Shown here one piece after another: positions 53,924-62,526 of a stretch of 64,000 nt of DNA. Each line of letters starts with the position of its first letter. Position 1 is the stretch's first letter. Below the pieces are notes generated by a model. It was given only the letters and a program-made list of their open reading frames with translations, ran no database searches and had not been told where the DNA came from. The DNA comes from JBCBSK01 sp965250105 (GTDB lineage Bacteria > Pseudomonadota > Alphaproteobacteria > Rhizobiales > Tepidamorphaceae): positions 3,534,001-3,598,000 of the forward strand of contig OZ252290.1 of the NCBI GenBank assembly GCA_965250105.1, given 5' to 3'. A program made the translations under genes and the position numbers.

Positions 53924-54481
53924 GTGGTCGGGGGTGGCGTTTTGCGGGGCGGGATCGTTGCCGGACTGGCGATGGTCTTGGCCTCCTGCGCCACGCTGAC
54001 CAAACAGGAATGCCTCGACGGCGATTGGCATACGATCGGCTATCAGGATGGCGCCGATGGCCGCTTGCCGGACTACATCCTGCGTCATGAGGAAACCTGC
54101 GGGCGGATCGGGGTCTTGCCCGATGTCGCCGCCTGGCGGGCCGGCCGTGCCGAGGGCCTGCCGCTCTACTGCACGCCGGAAAAGGCCTATGCGATCGGCC
54201 GGATGGGCCGGGACATCGCGCCGGTCTGTTCGCCCGAGGCGCTGGTGGCCATGCGCGACGCCTATCGGCTCGGGCGTGTCTATTATCATCTGTCCGACGA
54301 TATCGCCGAACTCCAGCAGCGTGTCAGGGATCTCGATGCACGGATCGGCGTTCTGGAGATCCAGGCCGACGATGTCGACGCCTGGCGCGCGCTCCACGAA
54401 TTGCGGCGCGCCCGCGACGGATTGCAGGATGCGATTTTCGATCTGTCGGTCGAGCGTCGGCGCGTCGATCTGTGGCCGTGA
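53924..54481 (+). CDS. DUF2799-like lipoprotein, function unknown
   Basis: 185 residues from a GTG behind GGGGAGA. N-terminal lipoprotein signal ending in lipobox LASC with Cys22, so it should be lipid-anchored in the periplasm. Then GDWHTIGYQDGADGRLP, a spaced Cys (ETCGR), GLPLYC and PVC, the repeated Gly/Tyr/Cys pattern of DUF2799. The C-terminal 60 residues are helical and coiled-coil prone (LQQRVRDLDARIGVLEIQ). Lies 81 bp after pccB; no functional hint from neighbours. A longer frame from 53843 adds an unrelated Arg-rich stretch and hides the lipoprotein signal. Confidence 0.72.
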   Translation: MVGGGVLRGGIVAGLAMVLASCATLTKQECLDGDWHTIGYQDGADGRLPDYILRHEETCGRIGVLPDVAAWRAGRAEGLPLYCTPEKAYAIGRMGRDIAPVCSPEALVAMRDAYRLGRVYYHLSDDIAELQQRVRDLDARIGVLEIQADDVDAWRALHELRRARDGLQDAIFDLSVERRRVDLWP

Positions 54482-54535
54482 GGCGTTCGGTTTTCGGTCG
54501 CATCGGCGCGGCAGGGCCGAGCCGCCAAGCGGACG

Positions 54536-55036
54536 TCAGACGATGGCAAGCTTCGGACGCGCCTCGAACAGGCGGACACCGCTGGTGTCGAGTTCCGACA
54601 GCCAGTCGGAAATCGATCGCCCGCGCAGTTCGAGACCGGGCGCGATCTCGGCCAGCGGGACTAGGACGAAGGGCCGGTCGAGCATGCGCGGATGCGGCAC
54701 GGTCAGCCTGTCGGTCGTGATGTCCTGGTCGCCATAGGTCAGCATGTCGATATCGAGCGTGCGCGGCCCCCAGCGTTCGCTGCGCTCGCGGCCATGGGCA
54801 CGCTCGACATCGAGAAAGACATCGAGCAGCGCATCGGGCGCGAGCGTCGTCGTGGCGAGCGCGCAGGCATTGAGATAGGGGCCTTGCGGCACCGGACCCC
54901 AGGGCTCGGTCTCGAAGAAGCGCGACATGGCGGTGATGTCGAGGCCGGGGGCGGCGTCGAGCGCGTCGAGCGCCGAGCGCAGCAGCGCTTCCCGGTCGCC
55001 GAGATTGCCGCCGACGCCGATCGCGATATCAGTCAT
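54536..55036 (-). CDS. folK: 2-amino-4-hydroxy-6-hydroxymethyldihydropteridine pyrophosphokinase
   Basis: Activates the pterin alcohol with ATP for condensation with pABA. 166 residues: GVGGNLGDREALL, the substrate loop ETEPWGPVPQGPYLN, and the family signature RWGPRTLDIDML with the metal-binding Asp residues. Third gene of a folP-folB-folK operon and overlapping folB by 8 bp. Confidence 0.95.
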   Translation of the reverse strand: MTDIAIGVGGNLGDREALLRSALDALDAAPGLDITAMSRFFETEPWGPVPQGPYLNACALATTTLAPDALLDVFLDVERAHGRERSERWGPRTLDIDMLTYGDQDITTDRLTVPHPRMLDRPFVLVPLAEIAPGLELRGRSISDWLSELDTSGVRLFEARPKLAIV

Positions 55037-55400
55037 GAGGCCGCTCCCGGCTGATCCGAACCCCGACAGTGCCGGCCACCATGGGCAGCGGTGCTTCGGG
55101 CTTGCGGATCGTCACATCCACCCGCTTGACCCGGCGGAACGCGGAGAACATCTCCTCGGCGATCCGCTCGGCCAGCGTTTCGATCAGATGGAGGGCTTCG
55201 CCGGTCGCGACTTTTTCGAGAACGGCGTAAATTGCCTCATAATTGACGGTATCGGTGATCTCGTCATGGTCCGGCCCAGCCGTCACATCGACATGGCAGG
55301 CGATGTCGAAGACGAATTTCTGCCCGAGCCGCGTCTCTTCCGCATAGACACCATGATGGCCGCGCAACACGACCCCTTCGAGGAAGATGCAGTCCATCAT
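55029..55400 (-). CDS. folB: dihydroneopterin aldolase
   Basis: Cleaves dihydroneopterin to the pterin alcohol used by FolK. 123 residues: GVVLRGHHGVYAEE (substrate-site Glu), TVNYEAIYAVLE, HLIETLAERIAEE and VTIRKPEAPLP with the catalytic Lys. First Met at 55400 overlaps the folP stop as ATGA; a second Met follows at once. Confidence 0.94.
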   Translation of the reverse strand: MMDCIFLEGVVLRGHHGVYAEETRLGQKFVFDIACHVDVTAGPDHDEITDTVNYEAIYAVLEKVATGEALHLIETLAERIAEEMFSAFRRVKRVDVTIRKPEAPLPMVAGTVGVRISRERPHD

Positions 55401-56269
55401 GACACCGTCCCCGTTCTGGCCGCCGCCAGGACATGGAGCATGTCGCGATGCGGACCGATATCGTGGGCGCGCAGGATGTCAGCCCCCTTGAGCGCGGCCA
55501 TGGTGTGATAGGCGAGCGTGCCGGCCAGCCGGTCCTTCGGTTCGGCGCGCCCGGTCGCCCGGCCGATGAAGGATTTGCGCGACGCGCCGATCAGGAGCGG
55601 AAAGCCGAGCGCCGACAGAGCATCGAGCCGATCGAGAATCACATAATTTTCCGACGGTGCCTTGGTGAAGCCGAGGCCCGGGTCGAGCACGATATCGCTC
55701 TCCGCGATGCCGGCCGTCAGCGCTTGATCTATGGCGCGCCGGAAGAAATCGCCGATCTGCGCCACGACATCGCCATCCCGCGGCCGCTCCGGGTCCCAAT
55801 GGTTGATGATGACGGGCGCCTGGTGGTCGGCTGTGACGCGCGCGATATCGGGATCGCGGGTCAGGCCCCAGACGTCGTTGACGATATCGGCACCGGCGGT
55901 GAGCGCACGATCCGCGACGGATGCCTTGTAGGTATCGATCGAGATCGGGATTCCGGGATTGGCTGTCCGCAGACGCTCGATAACGGGCAGGACGCGGGCG
56001 GTTTCGGTCGCGGCATCCACCGGGTCGGCGCCGGGACGGGTCGATTCGCCACCGATATCGACGATATCGGCACTCTCGGAGATCAGGTCGAGGGCACGCC
56101 GAAGCGCCGCCTCATGGGTTTCGGCGTCGCCGCCATCGGAAAAGCTATCGGGCGTCACATTGACGACGCCCATCAGGAGCGGCGCGCGGCCTGATGGGAG
56201 ATCGGCGCGCGCGGGCACGAAGCGCCGCGGGAGCGGTACCGGGGCGGCGTGACGCGCCGTCTGTGTCAT
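55397..56269 (-). CDS. folP: dihydropteroate synthase
   Basis: Condenses the activated pterin with p-aminobenzoate; the sulfonamide target. 290 residues: GVVNVTPDSFSDGG, DIGGESTRPGA, ISIDTYKA and the C-terminal IGASRKSFIGR. The usual N(x)DVWG metal/pterin segment is seen as IVNDVWGL. The ATG at 56269 (MTQTARHAAPV) follows AAGAGA; 15 more open codons upstream are not conserved-looking. First gene of the fol operon, divergent from pccA. Confidence 0.94.
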   Translation of the reverse strand: MTQTARHAAPVPLPRRFVPARADLPSGRAPLLMGVVNVTPDSFSDGGDAETHEAALRRALDLISESADIVDIGGESTRPGADPVDAATETARVLPVIERLRTANPGIPISIDTYKASVADRALTAGADIVNDVWGLTRDPDIARVTADHQAPVIINHWDPERPRDGDVVAQIGDFFRRAIDQALTAGIAESDIVLDPGLGFTKAPSENYVILDRLDALSALGFPLLIGASRKSFIGRATGRAEPKDRLAGTLAYHTMAALKGADILRAHDIGPHRDMLHVLAAARTGTVS

Positions 56270-56450
56270 GGCCGGTCTCTTGCGATGTGGCGGTTCGGTC
56301 CGAAACGGGCGCATTAATCACGTCGCGCCCGCCTTGCCAAGGACAATTCTCGCCGGGGAGAGCCGCGCTTTCGGCCGTCCCAGGGCCGGTCGGTCGCTAA
56401 CGCCCGGCGCGGCGAACCCGGCCGACGCGGCATGGCGCGCGCGCGCACCA

Positions 56451-56479
56451 TTGCCCGCCGGCCCGCAAGGGCCTACAAC
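56451..56479 (+). promoter_or_regulatory. candidate promoter of pccA
   Basis: TTGCCC, 17-bp spacer, TACAAC in the 288-bp folP/pccA divergent gap. Predicted start near 56486, a leader of about 70 nt. Confidence 0.4.
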
Positions 56480-56557
56480 GCGCCGGTTGCGGCATGAGGC
56501 GGGCGTGCGATCGTCTGCCAACCACGGGGCCATGCCGGCCGAGTTCGGGGGACTGGA

Positions 56558-58567
56558 ATGTTCGACAAGATTCTCATTGCCAATCGCGGCGAAATCGCTT
56601 GCCGGGTGATCCGCACGGCGAAGCGCATGGGAATCAAGACCGTCGCCGTGTTCTCCGATGCCGATCGCGACGCGGTCCATGTCGAGATGGCCGACGAGGC
56701 GGTGCATCTCGGACCGCCCCAGGCCGCCGAATCCTATCTTCTGATCGACAAGATCGTGGCCGCCTGCAAGGAGACCGGCGCCGGCGCGGTGCATCCCGGC
56801 TATGGCTTTTTGTCGGAAAACGCCGCCTTTCCCGAGGCGCTGGCGGCCGCCGGCGTCGTCTTCATCGGCCCGCCGCCCAAGGCCATCGCGGCGATGGGCG
56901 ACAAGATCGAATCGAAACGGTTCGCCAACGAGGCCAAGGTCAACACGGTGCCCGGCCATCTCGGCGTGATCGACAGTCCCGACGCGGCGGTGACGATCGC
57001 CGGGGAGATCGGCTTTCCGGTGATGATCAAGGCATCCGCCGGTGGCGGCGGCAAGGGCATGCGCATCGCCCATTCCGCCGACGAGGTGGCTGACGGTTTC
57101 GCCCGCGCCAAGTCGGAAGCGAAATCCTCCTTCGGGGACGATCGGGTCTTCATCGAGAAGTTCATCGTGAATCCGCGCCATATCGAAATCCAGGTCCTGG
57201 CCGACAAGCATGGCAATGTGATCCATCTCGGCGAGCGCGAATGCTCGATCCAGAGGCGCAATCAGAAGGTGCTCGAAGAAGCGCCGTCGCCGCTGCTCGA
57301 TGCGGCGACGCGCGCGGAAATGGGCGGGCAGGCGGTCGCGCTGGCGCGCGCGGTCGGCTATGAGACCGCCGGCACGGTCGAATTCGTCGCCGACCAGAAC
57401 AAGAACTTCTATTTCCTTGAAATGAACACCCGGCTTCAGGTCGAGCATCCGGTGACGGAAATGGTCACCGGCCTCGATCTCGTCGAGGAGATGATCCGCG
57501 TCGCCGCCGGCGAGAAACTGTCGCTGAGCCAGGACGAGGTGACGCTCACCGGCTGGTCGATCGAATCGCGGGTCTATGCGGAAGATCCGTTCCGCGGCTT
57601 TTTGCCGTCGACCGGGCGGCTCGTCCGCTATCAACCGCCGCGCGAAGGTACCGACGAAAAGGGCGTCACGGTGCGCAACGATACCGGCGTCGAGGAAGGT
57701 GGTGAGATCTCGATCTACTACGATCCGATGATCGCCAAGCTGATCACCCATGCGCCAGACCGCGCCCAGGCGATCGCCGCCATGGGCCAGGCGCTCGATG
57801 CCTTCTATATCGACGGCATTCAGCACAATATCCCCTTCCTGTCGGCGATCATGCAGCATGAGCGCTGGCAGTCGGGCGCGCTGTCGACGGGTTTCATCGC
57901 CGAGGTATATCCCGACGGCTTCGTCCCGCTCGTGCCCGACGGGCGCGCCCGCCGGGTCATGGCGTCGGTGGCCGCCGTCGCCGATCATATCAACAATATG
58001 CGTCGGCGGGCGATCTCCCAGCAGCTCGACGCCGGCGGCGTGCGCTTCGCCACGACCCGCATGGTGCGCATCGGCGATGACGAATTGCGCGTCACCGTCG
58101 GCGGCGAGTTCCCCGAATACACGGTCGATTTCGCCGATAGCGACGACCCCGTGGCCCAGGTCTATTGCGACTGGGTGCCCGGTCAGCGGGTCTTTCACGG
58201 CGCGGTCGATGGCGAAGCGGTCGCGGTGTTGATGCGCCCGATACTCAACGGCATGCTGCTCGACCATCGCGGCGTGCGCGCCGAGACCCATGTCTTCACC
58301 GAGCGCGAGGCGGAACTCGCCGCGCTGATGCCGGAAAAGCAGGTCGCCGACACGTCGAAATTCCTGCTCTGCCCGATGCCGGGCCTCGTCGTCTCGATCG
58401 CCGTCGCCGAAGGCCAGGAGGTCAAGGCCGGCGAGGTTCTCGCCGTGGTCGAGGCGATGAAGATGGAAAACGTATTGCGCGCCGACAAGGACGCGACCGT
58501 GTCGAAAATCGTCGCGTCGCCAGGCGATACGCTGGCCGTCGACGCGGTGATCCTCGAATTCGCCTGA
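56558..58567 (+). CDS. pccA: propionyl-CoA carboxylase alpha subunit (biotin carboxylase + biotin carrier)
   Basis: Carboxylates its own biotin with bicarbonate and ATP and hands it to PccB. 669 residues: biotin carboxylase domain from MFDKILIANRGEIACRVI, ATP-grasp loop SAGGGGKGMR, HIEIQVLADKHGN, ERECSIQRRNQK and EMNTRLQVEHPVTE; a PccA-type linker domain; and a C-terminal biotinyl domain with EAMKMEN (Lys635 biotinylated). Length and linker fit PccA rather than stand-alone AccC (about 450) . Methylcrotonyl-CoA carboxylase is the alternative. Partner pccB lies at 52310. Confidence 0.93.
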   Translation: MFDKILIANRGEIACRVIRTAKRMGIKTVAVFSDADRDAVHVEMADEAVHLGPPQAAESYLLIDKIVAACKETGAGAVHPGYGFLSENAAFPEALAAAGVVFIGPPPKAIAAMGDKIESKRFANEAKVNTVPGHLGVIDSPDAAVTIAGEIGFPVMIKASAGGGGKGMRIAHSADEVADGFARAKSEAKSSFGDDRVFIEKFIVNPRHIEIQVLADKHGNVIHLGERECSIQRRNQKVLEEAPSPLLDAATRAEMGGQAVALARAVGYETAGTVEFVADQNKNFYFLEMNTRLQVEHPVTEMVTGLDLVEEMIRVAAGEKLSLSQDEVTLTGWSIESRVYAEDPFRGFLPSTGRLVRYQPPREGTDEKGVTVRNDTGVEEGGEISIYYDPMIAKLITHAPDRAQAIAAMGQALDAFYIDGIQHNIPFLSAIMQHERWQSGALSTGFIAEVYPDGFVPLVPDGRARRVMASVAAVADHINNMRRRAISQQLDAGGVRFATTRMVRIGDDELRVTVGGEFPEYTVDFADSDDPVAQVYCDWVPGQRVFHGAVDGEAVAVLMRPILNGMLLDHRGVRAETHVFTEREAELAALMPEKQVADTSKFLLCPMPGLVVSIAVAEGQEVKAGEVLAVVEAMKMENVLRADKDATVSKIVASPGDTLAVDAVILEFA

Positions 58568-58590
58568 CACCTGTTCCGGCTTCTTTCTGA

Positions 58591-59073
58591 ATGGCTTACC
58601 GGCTCTATTTCGCCTATGGCTCGAACATGTCGGTGGGGCAGATGCGGGCCCGCTGCCCGGCGGCCCGCGCGGTCGGGCCGGCGCGACTCGACGACTGGCG
58701 CTTCTTCATCAACCGTCGCGGCACGGCGGCGATCCGCCCGGCGGCGGGCCATTCGGTCCATGGCGTGGTGTTCCGGGTGACGCATGTCTGCGTCGAAACG
58801 CTCGACCGTTTCGAGGGCGTGCGCCTCGGTCGTTACCGGCAGACACAGGTTACGCTCGACCATCACGGCCGGACGCTGTACAGCTTCGTCTATGAGGGGA
58901 TGAGCCATGTCCAGGGCCGCCCCATCCGTGCCTATCTTGACGGCGTGGTCATTCCGGCCGCCCGCGCCTGGGGGCTGCCGGACACCTATATCGGCGAACT
59001 CGATAGCTGGTTCGGCCGTTATCGCATCGGCCCGCCGCGCCCGCGCCGGCCGGGCGCCAGCTGGAAGGCCTGA
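58591..59073 (+). CDS. gamma-glutamylcyclotransferase-like protein (GGCT/AIG2 fold)
   Basis: 160-residue protein with the GGCT-fold opening LYFAYGSNMS (5-14) that binds the substrate carboxylate, and a Glu (E75 in LDRFEG) at the position of the catalytic acid. Members convert gamma-glutamyl amines or dipeptides to 5-oxoproline, or act on related amide links; the exact substrate is unknown. Begins 24 bp after pccA and ends 6 bp before the acylphosphatase gene. Confidence 0.8.
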   Translation: MAYRLYFAYGSNMSVGQMRARCPAARAVGPARLDDWRFFINRRGTAAIRPAAGHSVHGVVFRVTHVCVETLDRFEGVRLGRYRQTQVTLDHHGRTLYSFVYEGMSHVQGRPIRAYLDGVVIPAARAWGLPDTYIGELDSWFGRYRIGPPRPRRPGASWKA

Positions 59074-59079
59074 GGTCGG

Positions 59080-59376
59080 GTGAGCGGCCGGACCGCATTG
59101 CCGCGCACCGTCCATGTGCGGATCACCGGCCGGGTTCAGGGCGTCTATTACAGGGCCTGGACCTGTCGGCGCGCCGAGGCGCTGGGGCTCGACGGCTGGG
59201 TGCGGAACCGGCGTGACGGTTCGGTCGAGGCGGTGTTTTCCGGCGCGCCCAACGCCATAGACATGATGCTGGCCGACTGCCGTACCGGCCCGCCGGATGC
59301 ACGGGTCGCGGATGTGAGCGTGTTGCGCGAGGGCGGCGGCGTGCCGGCGGGCTTCAGCCAGCTGCCGACGGAGTGA
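59080..59376 (+). CDS. acyP: acylphosphatase
   Basis: Small hydrolase of carboxyl-phosphate bonds. 98 residues with the signature GRVQGVYYRAW (catalytic Arg25) and GWVRNRRDGSVE (catalytic Asn43), the usual about-90-residue length. GTG start at 59080, 7 bp after the preceding stop and behind GAGG. Its 3' end overlaps convergent lipB by 23 bp. Confidence 0.9.
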   Translation: MSGRTALPRTVHVRITGRVQGVYYRAWTCRRAEALGLDGWVRNRRDGSVEAVFSGAPNAIDMMLADCRTGPPDARVADVSVLREGGGVPAGFSQLPTE

Positions 59377-60079
59377 TGTCCGGCGGAATGGCGGCGGATC
59401 CGGTCGTGGTCGCCTCGATGGCGGTCGGTCGGCCGAAAGCGTCCTCGAAGCCTGCCCGGAGCGCCATGTCGATTTCCGCCATCGACACATGCACGCCGAG
59501 ATCGGCGAGGCTCGTCGTGCCGTGATCGGCATTCCCCTCGATGCCGCAGGGGACGATGCCGGAAAAATGGCCCAGATCCGGATCGACATTGAGCGCGATG
59601 CCGTGAAACGTCACCCATTTCCGCACCCTGATCCCGATCGCCGCGATCTTGTCTTCGCGGGCCGGTCCGATTTCCGGCCGCCGCACCCAGACGCCGACAC
59701 GGTCGGGTCGGGTCTCGCCGAGAATGCTGAAGCCCGCCAGCGTGCGGATCAGCCAGGCTTCGAGGTCGTGCACGAAGGCGCGCACGTCCTGGCCGCGTCG
59801 TCTGAGATCGAGCATGACATAGGCGACCCGCTGGCCGGGGCCGTGATAGGTGAACTGGCCGCCGCGCCCTGTCTTGTAGACGGGAAACCGGTCGGGCCAG
59901 AGAAGGTCATCGGTCTTCGCGCTGGTGCCGGCGGTGTAGAGCGGGGGGTGTTCGACGAGCCAGATCCGTTCCGGCGCCGTGCCGTCCGCGATCGCCGCGA
60001 CGTGACGTTCCATCTCCGCGACGGCGGCCGGATAGTCGGCCGGCGCATCGGAAACGGTCCAGGCGATGGGGCCGCTCAT
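59354..60079 (-). CDS. lipB: octanoyl-[acyl-carrier-protein]-protein N-octanoyltransferase
   Basis: Transfers octanoate from ACP to lipoyl domains, the first step of lipoate synthesis. 241 residues: EHPPLYTAG, the signature GRGGQFTYHGPGQRVAY, the lysine-bearing KIAAIGIRVRKWVTFHG and the catalytic Cys in GIVPCGI. C-terminal tail of about 20 residues (ATTTGSAAIPPDITP) is low complexity. Divergent from the FliN-domain gene. Confidence 0.94.
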   Translation of the reverse strand: MSGPIAWTVSDAPADYPAAVAEMERHVAAIADGTAPERIWLVEHPPLYTAGTSAKTDDLLWPDRFPVYKTGRGGQFTYHGPGQRVAYVMLDLRRRGQDVRAFVHDLEAWLIRTLAGFSILGETRPDRVGVWVRRPEIGPAREDKIAAIGIRVRKWVTFHGIALNVDPDLGHFSGIVPCGIEGNADHGTTSLADLGVHVSMAEIDMALRAGFEDAFGRPTAIEATTTGSAAIPPDITPSAAG

Positions 60080-60157
60080 AATGCGTTAACCCTCTGATAA
60101 CCGTCTCCGCCGACAGTCGGTCCTGACCCGGTTAACACGCGGAGGCAGGACAGGCGC

Positions 60158-60403
60158 ATGAGCACGCTCGATACGGTGGAGATCGACCTCTCGGTCCTGC
60201 TCGGCAATTCGTCCATGCCCGTCCATCAATTGCTGCGCATGGGCCGCGGCGCGGTCATCGAACTCGACACCCGCGAGGAAGACGAGTTCACCGTTCTCGC
60301 CAATAACACGCCCGTCGCTTGTGGCGAAGTGGTGGTGGAGGGTGACCGGATCAAGCTCAGCATCACGCGCATGTTGCCGGCCCTGCCCAACAGATCGCGC
60401 TGA
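60158..60403 (+). CDS. FliN-type flagellar motor switch (SpoA domain) protein
   Basis: 81 residues forming one SpoA/FliN C-ring domain: VEIDLSVLLGNSSMPVHQLLRMGRGAVIELD (partly quoted), VLANNTPVACGEVVV and GDRIKLSIT. This equals the conserved C-terminal domain of FliN with almost no N-terminal extension. In the family it forms the flagellar C-ring with FliM. No other flagellar gene is in the window. An 11-residue spacing from GGAGG to the ATG is longish. Alternatives: YscQ/SctQ-type secretion component. Confidence 0.85.
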   Translation: MSTLDTVEIDLSVLLGNSSMPVHQLLRMGRGAVIELDTREEDEFTVLANNTPVACGEVVVEGDRIKLSITRMLPALPNRSR

Positions 60404-60464
60404 GCGCCAGAATCCCGCGCGCCACTCACTTGCGAGATTGACCTTCCTAACCGCCTGCTTGGGC

Positions 60465-60493
60465 TTGTCGGGCCCGGGCAAGTTTGTTAGATC
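60465..60493 (+). promoter_or_regulatory. candidate promoter of tRNA-Leu(GAG)
   Basis: TTGTCG, 17-bp spacer, TAGATC, ending about 25 nt upstream of the mature tRNA. Confidence 0.4.
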
Positions 60494-60517
60494 GACGCCC
60501 TCTGTCGTCCAGGTCTT

Positions 60518-60602
60518 GCGGTGGTGGCGGAATTGGTAGACGCGCAGCGTTGAGGTCGCTGTGGGGCAACCCGTGGAAGTTCGAGTCTTCTCCACCGCAC
60601 CA
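60518..60602 (+). tRNA. tRNA-Leu (anticodon GAG)
   Basis: 85 nt with encoded CCA. Acceptor GCGGTGG/CCACCGC, anticodon stem CAGCG/CGCTG with loop TTGAGGT (GAG, CUC/CUU codons), long class II variable arm. Second leucine tRNA in the window, complementing the UAG one at 5818. Confidence 0.97.
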
Positions 60603-60963
60603 TGTCGCTTCGGGCTATCGGATCCGGCCGAGCCGTCATGGCGACCTGGTTCGATGGCATGCCGGCACGTCGTCCCGGTAGTAGGGGGTGACCGGCAGGG
60701 GTCCGATTAGGTTATCGACCTGATATGGACAGGGATGGCCGCCACCGCCCGGTGAACCGGTTCGATCCGAACCGTTTCGGTTTGCATGCGACCGGCCAAG
60801 CCGCTACATCCGCGCTGAAGGCTGTTGGCCGGGTCGATCCGGACGCCGTCCTGTCGGCCGCAAAGCGGTAGCTCGGAAACCGGGGCGCGGCCCGCCGCGC
60901 CCTTGTCCGAAGCCGCGCTTCAACCGAATTCCGTCTACGAGAACGCCAGTCTGGAACCCCGTC
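60603..60963. other. intergenic region tRNA-Leu to tig
   Basis: 361 bp without a convincing gene. Contains a 7-bp stem CGGTTCG/CGAACCG (60758-60764 with 60768-60774) followed by TTTCGGTTTG, a weak terminator candidate for the tRNA transcript. I could not call a tig promoter. Confidence 0.45.
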
Positions 60964-62367
60964 ATGCAAGTAACCGAAACGCTTTCCGAGGGCCTCAAGC
61001 GCGAGATCCAGGTCGTCATCCCGGCCGCCGACCTCGACACCCAGCTCACCGACAAGCTGAACGAAATCAAGGACAAGGTTCAGCTCAAGGGCTTCCGTCC
61101 CGGCAAGGTGCCGTTCGCCCATCTGAAGCGTCTCTACGGCAAGTCGGTGATGGCCGAGGTGCTGGAAACCGCGGTCAATGACGCGACCCGCAAGACGCTC
61201 GAAGAGCGCGATGAGAAGCCGGCCTTCCAGCCCGACATCAAGATGAGCGAGGACCAAAGCGAGATCGAGAAGGTGCTCGCCGGCACCGGCGATCTCTCCT
61301 ACACGATCGCCTTCGAGGTGCTGCCCGATTTCGAGGTCGCGGACCTCAAGACCATCAAGCTCGACCGGCTCAAGGTCATCGTTCCCGACGCCGATGTCGA
61401 CAAGGCGATCGAACAGCTCGCCGAGAACAACCGTCCCTTCGCCCCGCGCGAGGACGCCGAGGCGGCGCAGTCGGGCGACCGGGTGACGATGGACTATCTC
61501 GGCAAGATCGACGGGGAGCCTTTCGAGGGCGGCGCCGACACCGACGCCGACATCGTGCTCGGCTCCAACATGTTCATCCCCGGCTTCGAGGACCAGCTGA
61601 TCGGCCTCAAGGCCGGCGACGAGAAGGCGGTCGAGGTGTCCTTCCCCGACGACTATCCGGCCGAACATCTGGCTGGCAAGGCGGCGGTGTTCGACGTCAC
61701 CGTCAAGGCGGTGGCCGCGCCGGGCGAGATCGCGGTCGACGACGCGCTTGCCGAGAAGCTCGGCCTGGAAAACCTCGACGCCCTGCGCGAGGCGATCACC
61801 AATCAGATGCGCCAGGAACTCGATGGGCGCGCCCGCGAGCAGGTCAAGCGCAATCTGCTCGACGCGCTCGATGAGAAGCACGACTTCGATCTGCCGGAAA
61901 CCCTTGTCGAGCGTGAGTTCGAGGGGATCTGGGGGCAGGTGACGGCCGATCTCGAACGCGCCTCGCGCAGTTTCGAGGACGAGGATACGACCGAGGAAAA
62001 GGCGCGCGAGGATTATCGCAAGATCGCCGTCCGCCGCGTGCGTCTCGGGCTGGTCCTGGCGGAGATCGGCGAGAAGAACGAGGTTCAGATCACCGATGAC
62101 GAGGTCAACCGGGCGCTGATGAACCGGATCCGCCAGTTCCCCGGTCAGGAACAGCAGGTCTGGGAGTTCTATCAGAACAATCCCGGCGCGGTGGCCGAAC
62201 TGCGCGCGCCGTTGTTCGAGGACAAGGTCGTCGACTTCATCCTCGAACTGGCTGACGTCACCGACAAGGAACTCGAACGCGAAGCCTTCCTCGAGGAACT
62301 GGCCAAGGACGACGGCGATCATGATCACGACCACGATCATGGCGCCGAAGGCCAGAAGAACGACTGA
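60964..62367 (+). CDS. tig: trigger factor
   Basis: Ribosome-bound chaperone and prolyl isomerase. 467 residues: N-terminal ribosome-binding domain with the signature GFRPGKVPFAHLKRLYG (docks on L23), central FKBP-type domain (about 165-245; GDRVTMDYLGKIDGEPF, FIPGFEDQLIGLKAGDE) and the helical chaperone domain. The C-terminus ends in a His/Asp-rich stretch (DDGDHDHDHDHGAEGQ), possibly metal-binding. ATG at 60964 lacks an obvious ribosome site. Followed by clpP-clpX, the conserved tig-clpP-clpX order. Confidence 0.97.
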   Translation: MQVTETLSEGLKREIQVVIPAADLDTQLTDKLNEIKDKVQLKGFRPGKVPFAHLKRLYGKSVMAEVLETAVNDATRKTLEERDEKPAFQPDIKMSEDQSEIEKVLAGTGDLSYTIAFEVLPDFEVADLKTIKLDRLKVIVPDADVDKAIEQLAENNRPFAPREDAEAAQSGDRVTMDYLGKIDGEPFEGGADTDADIVLGSNMFIPGFEDQLIGLKAGDEKAVEVSFPDDYPAEHLAGKAAVFDVTVKAVAAPGEIAVDDALAEKLGLENLDALREAITNQMRQELDGRAREQVKRNLLDALDEKHDFDLPETLVEREFEGIWGQVTADLERASRSFEDEDTTEEKAREDYRKIAVRRVRLGLVLAEIGEKNEVQITDDEVNRALMNRIRQFPGQEQQVWEFYQNNPGAVAELRAPLFEDKVVDFILELADVTDKELEREAFLEELAKDDGDHDHDHDHGAEGQKND

Positions 62368-62526
62368 GCCAAGCCATCCGGGCGAGGCTGGCGCTTGGCG
62401 CTTGCCACGCCTATTTTCGACAGGTCACCTCCGAGTCGTGGCCGTGACCGAAAGCGAACCGCCGGGCCGCCATGGCCGGCGCCTCGCATCTTGTGCAGCA
62501 GAGATTTTCAGCAAGGACAGCCCGAT

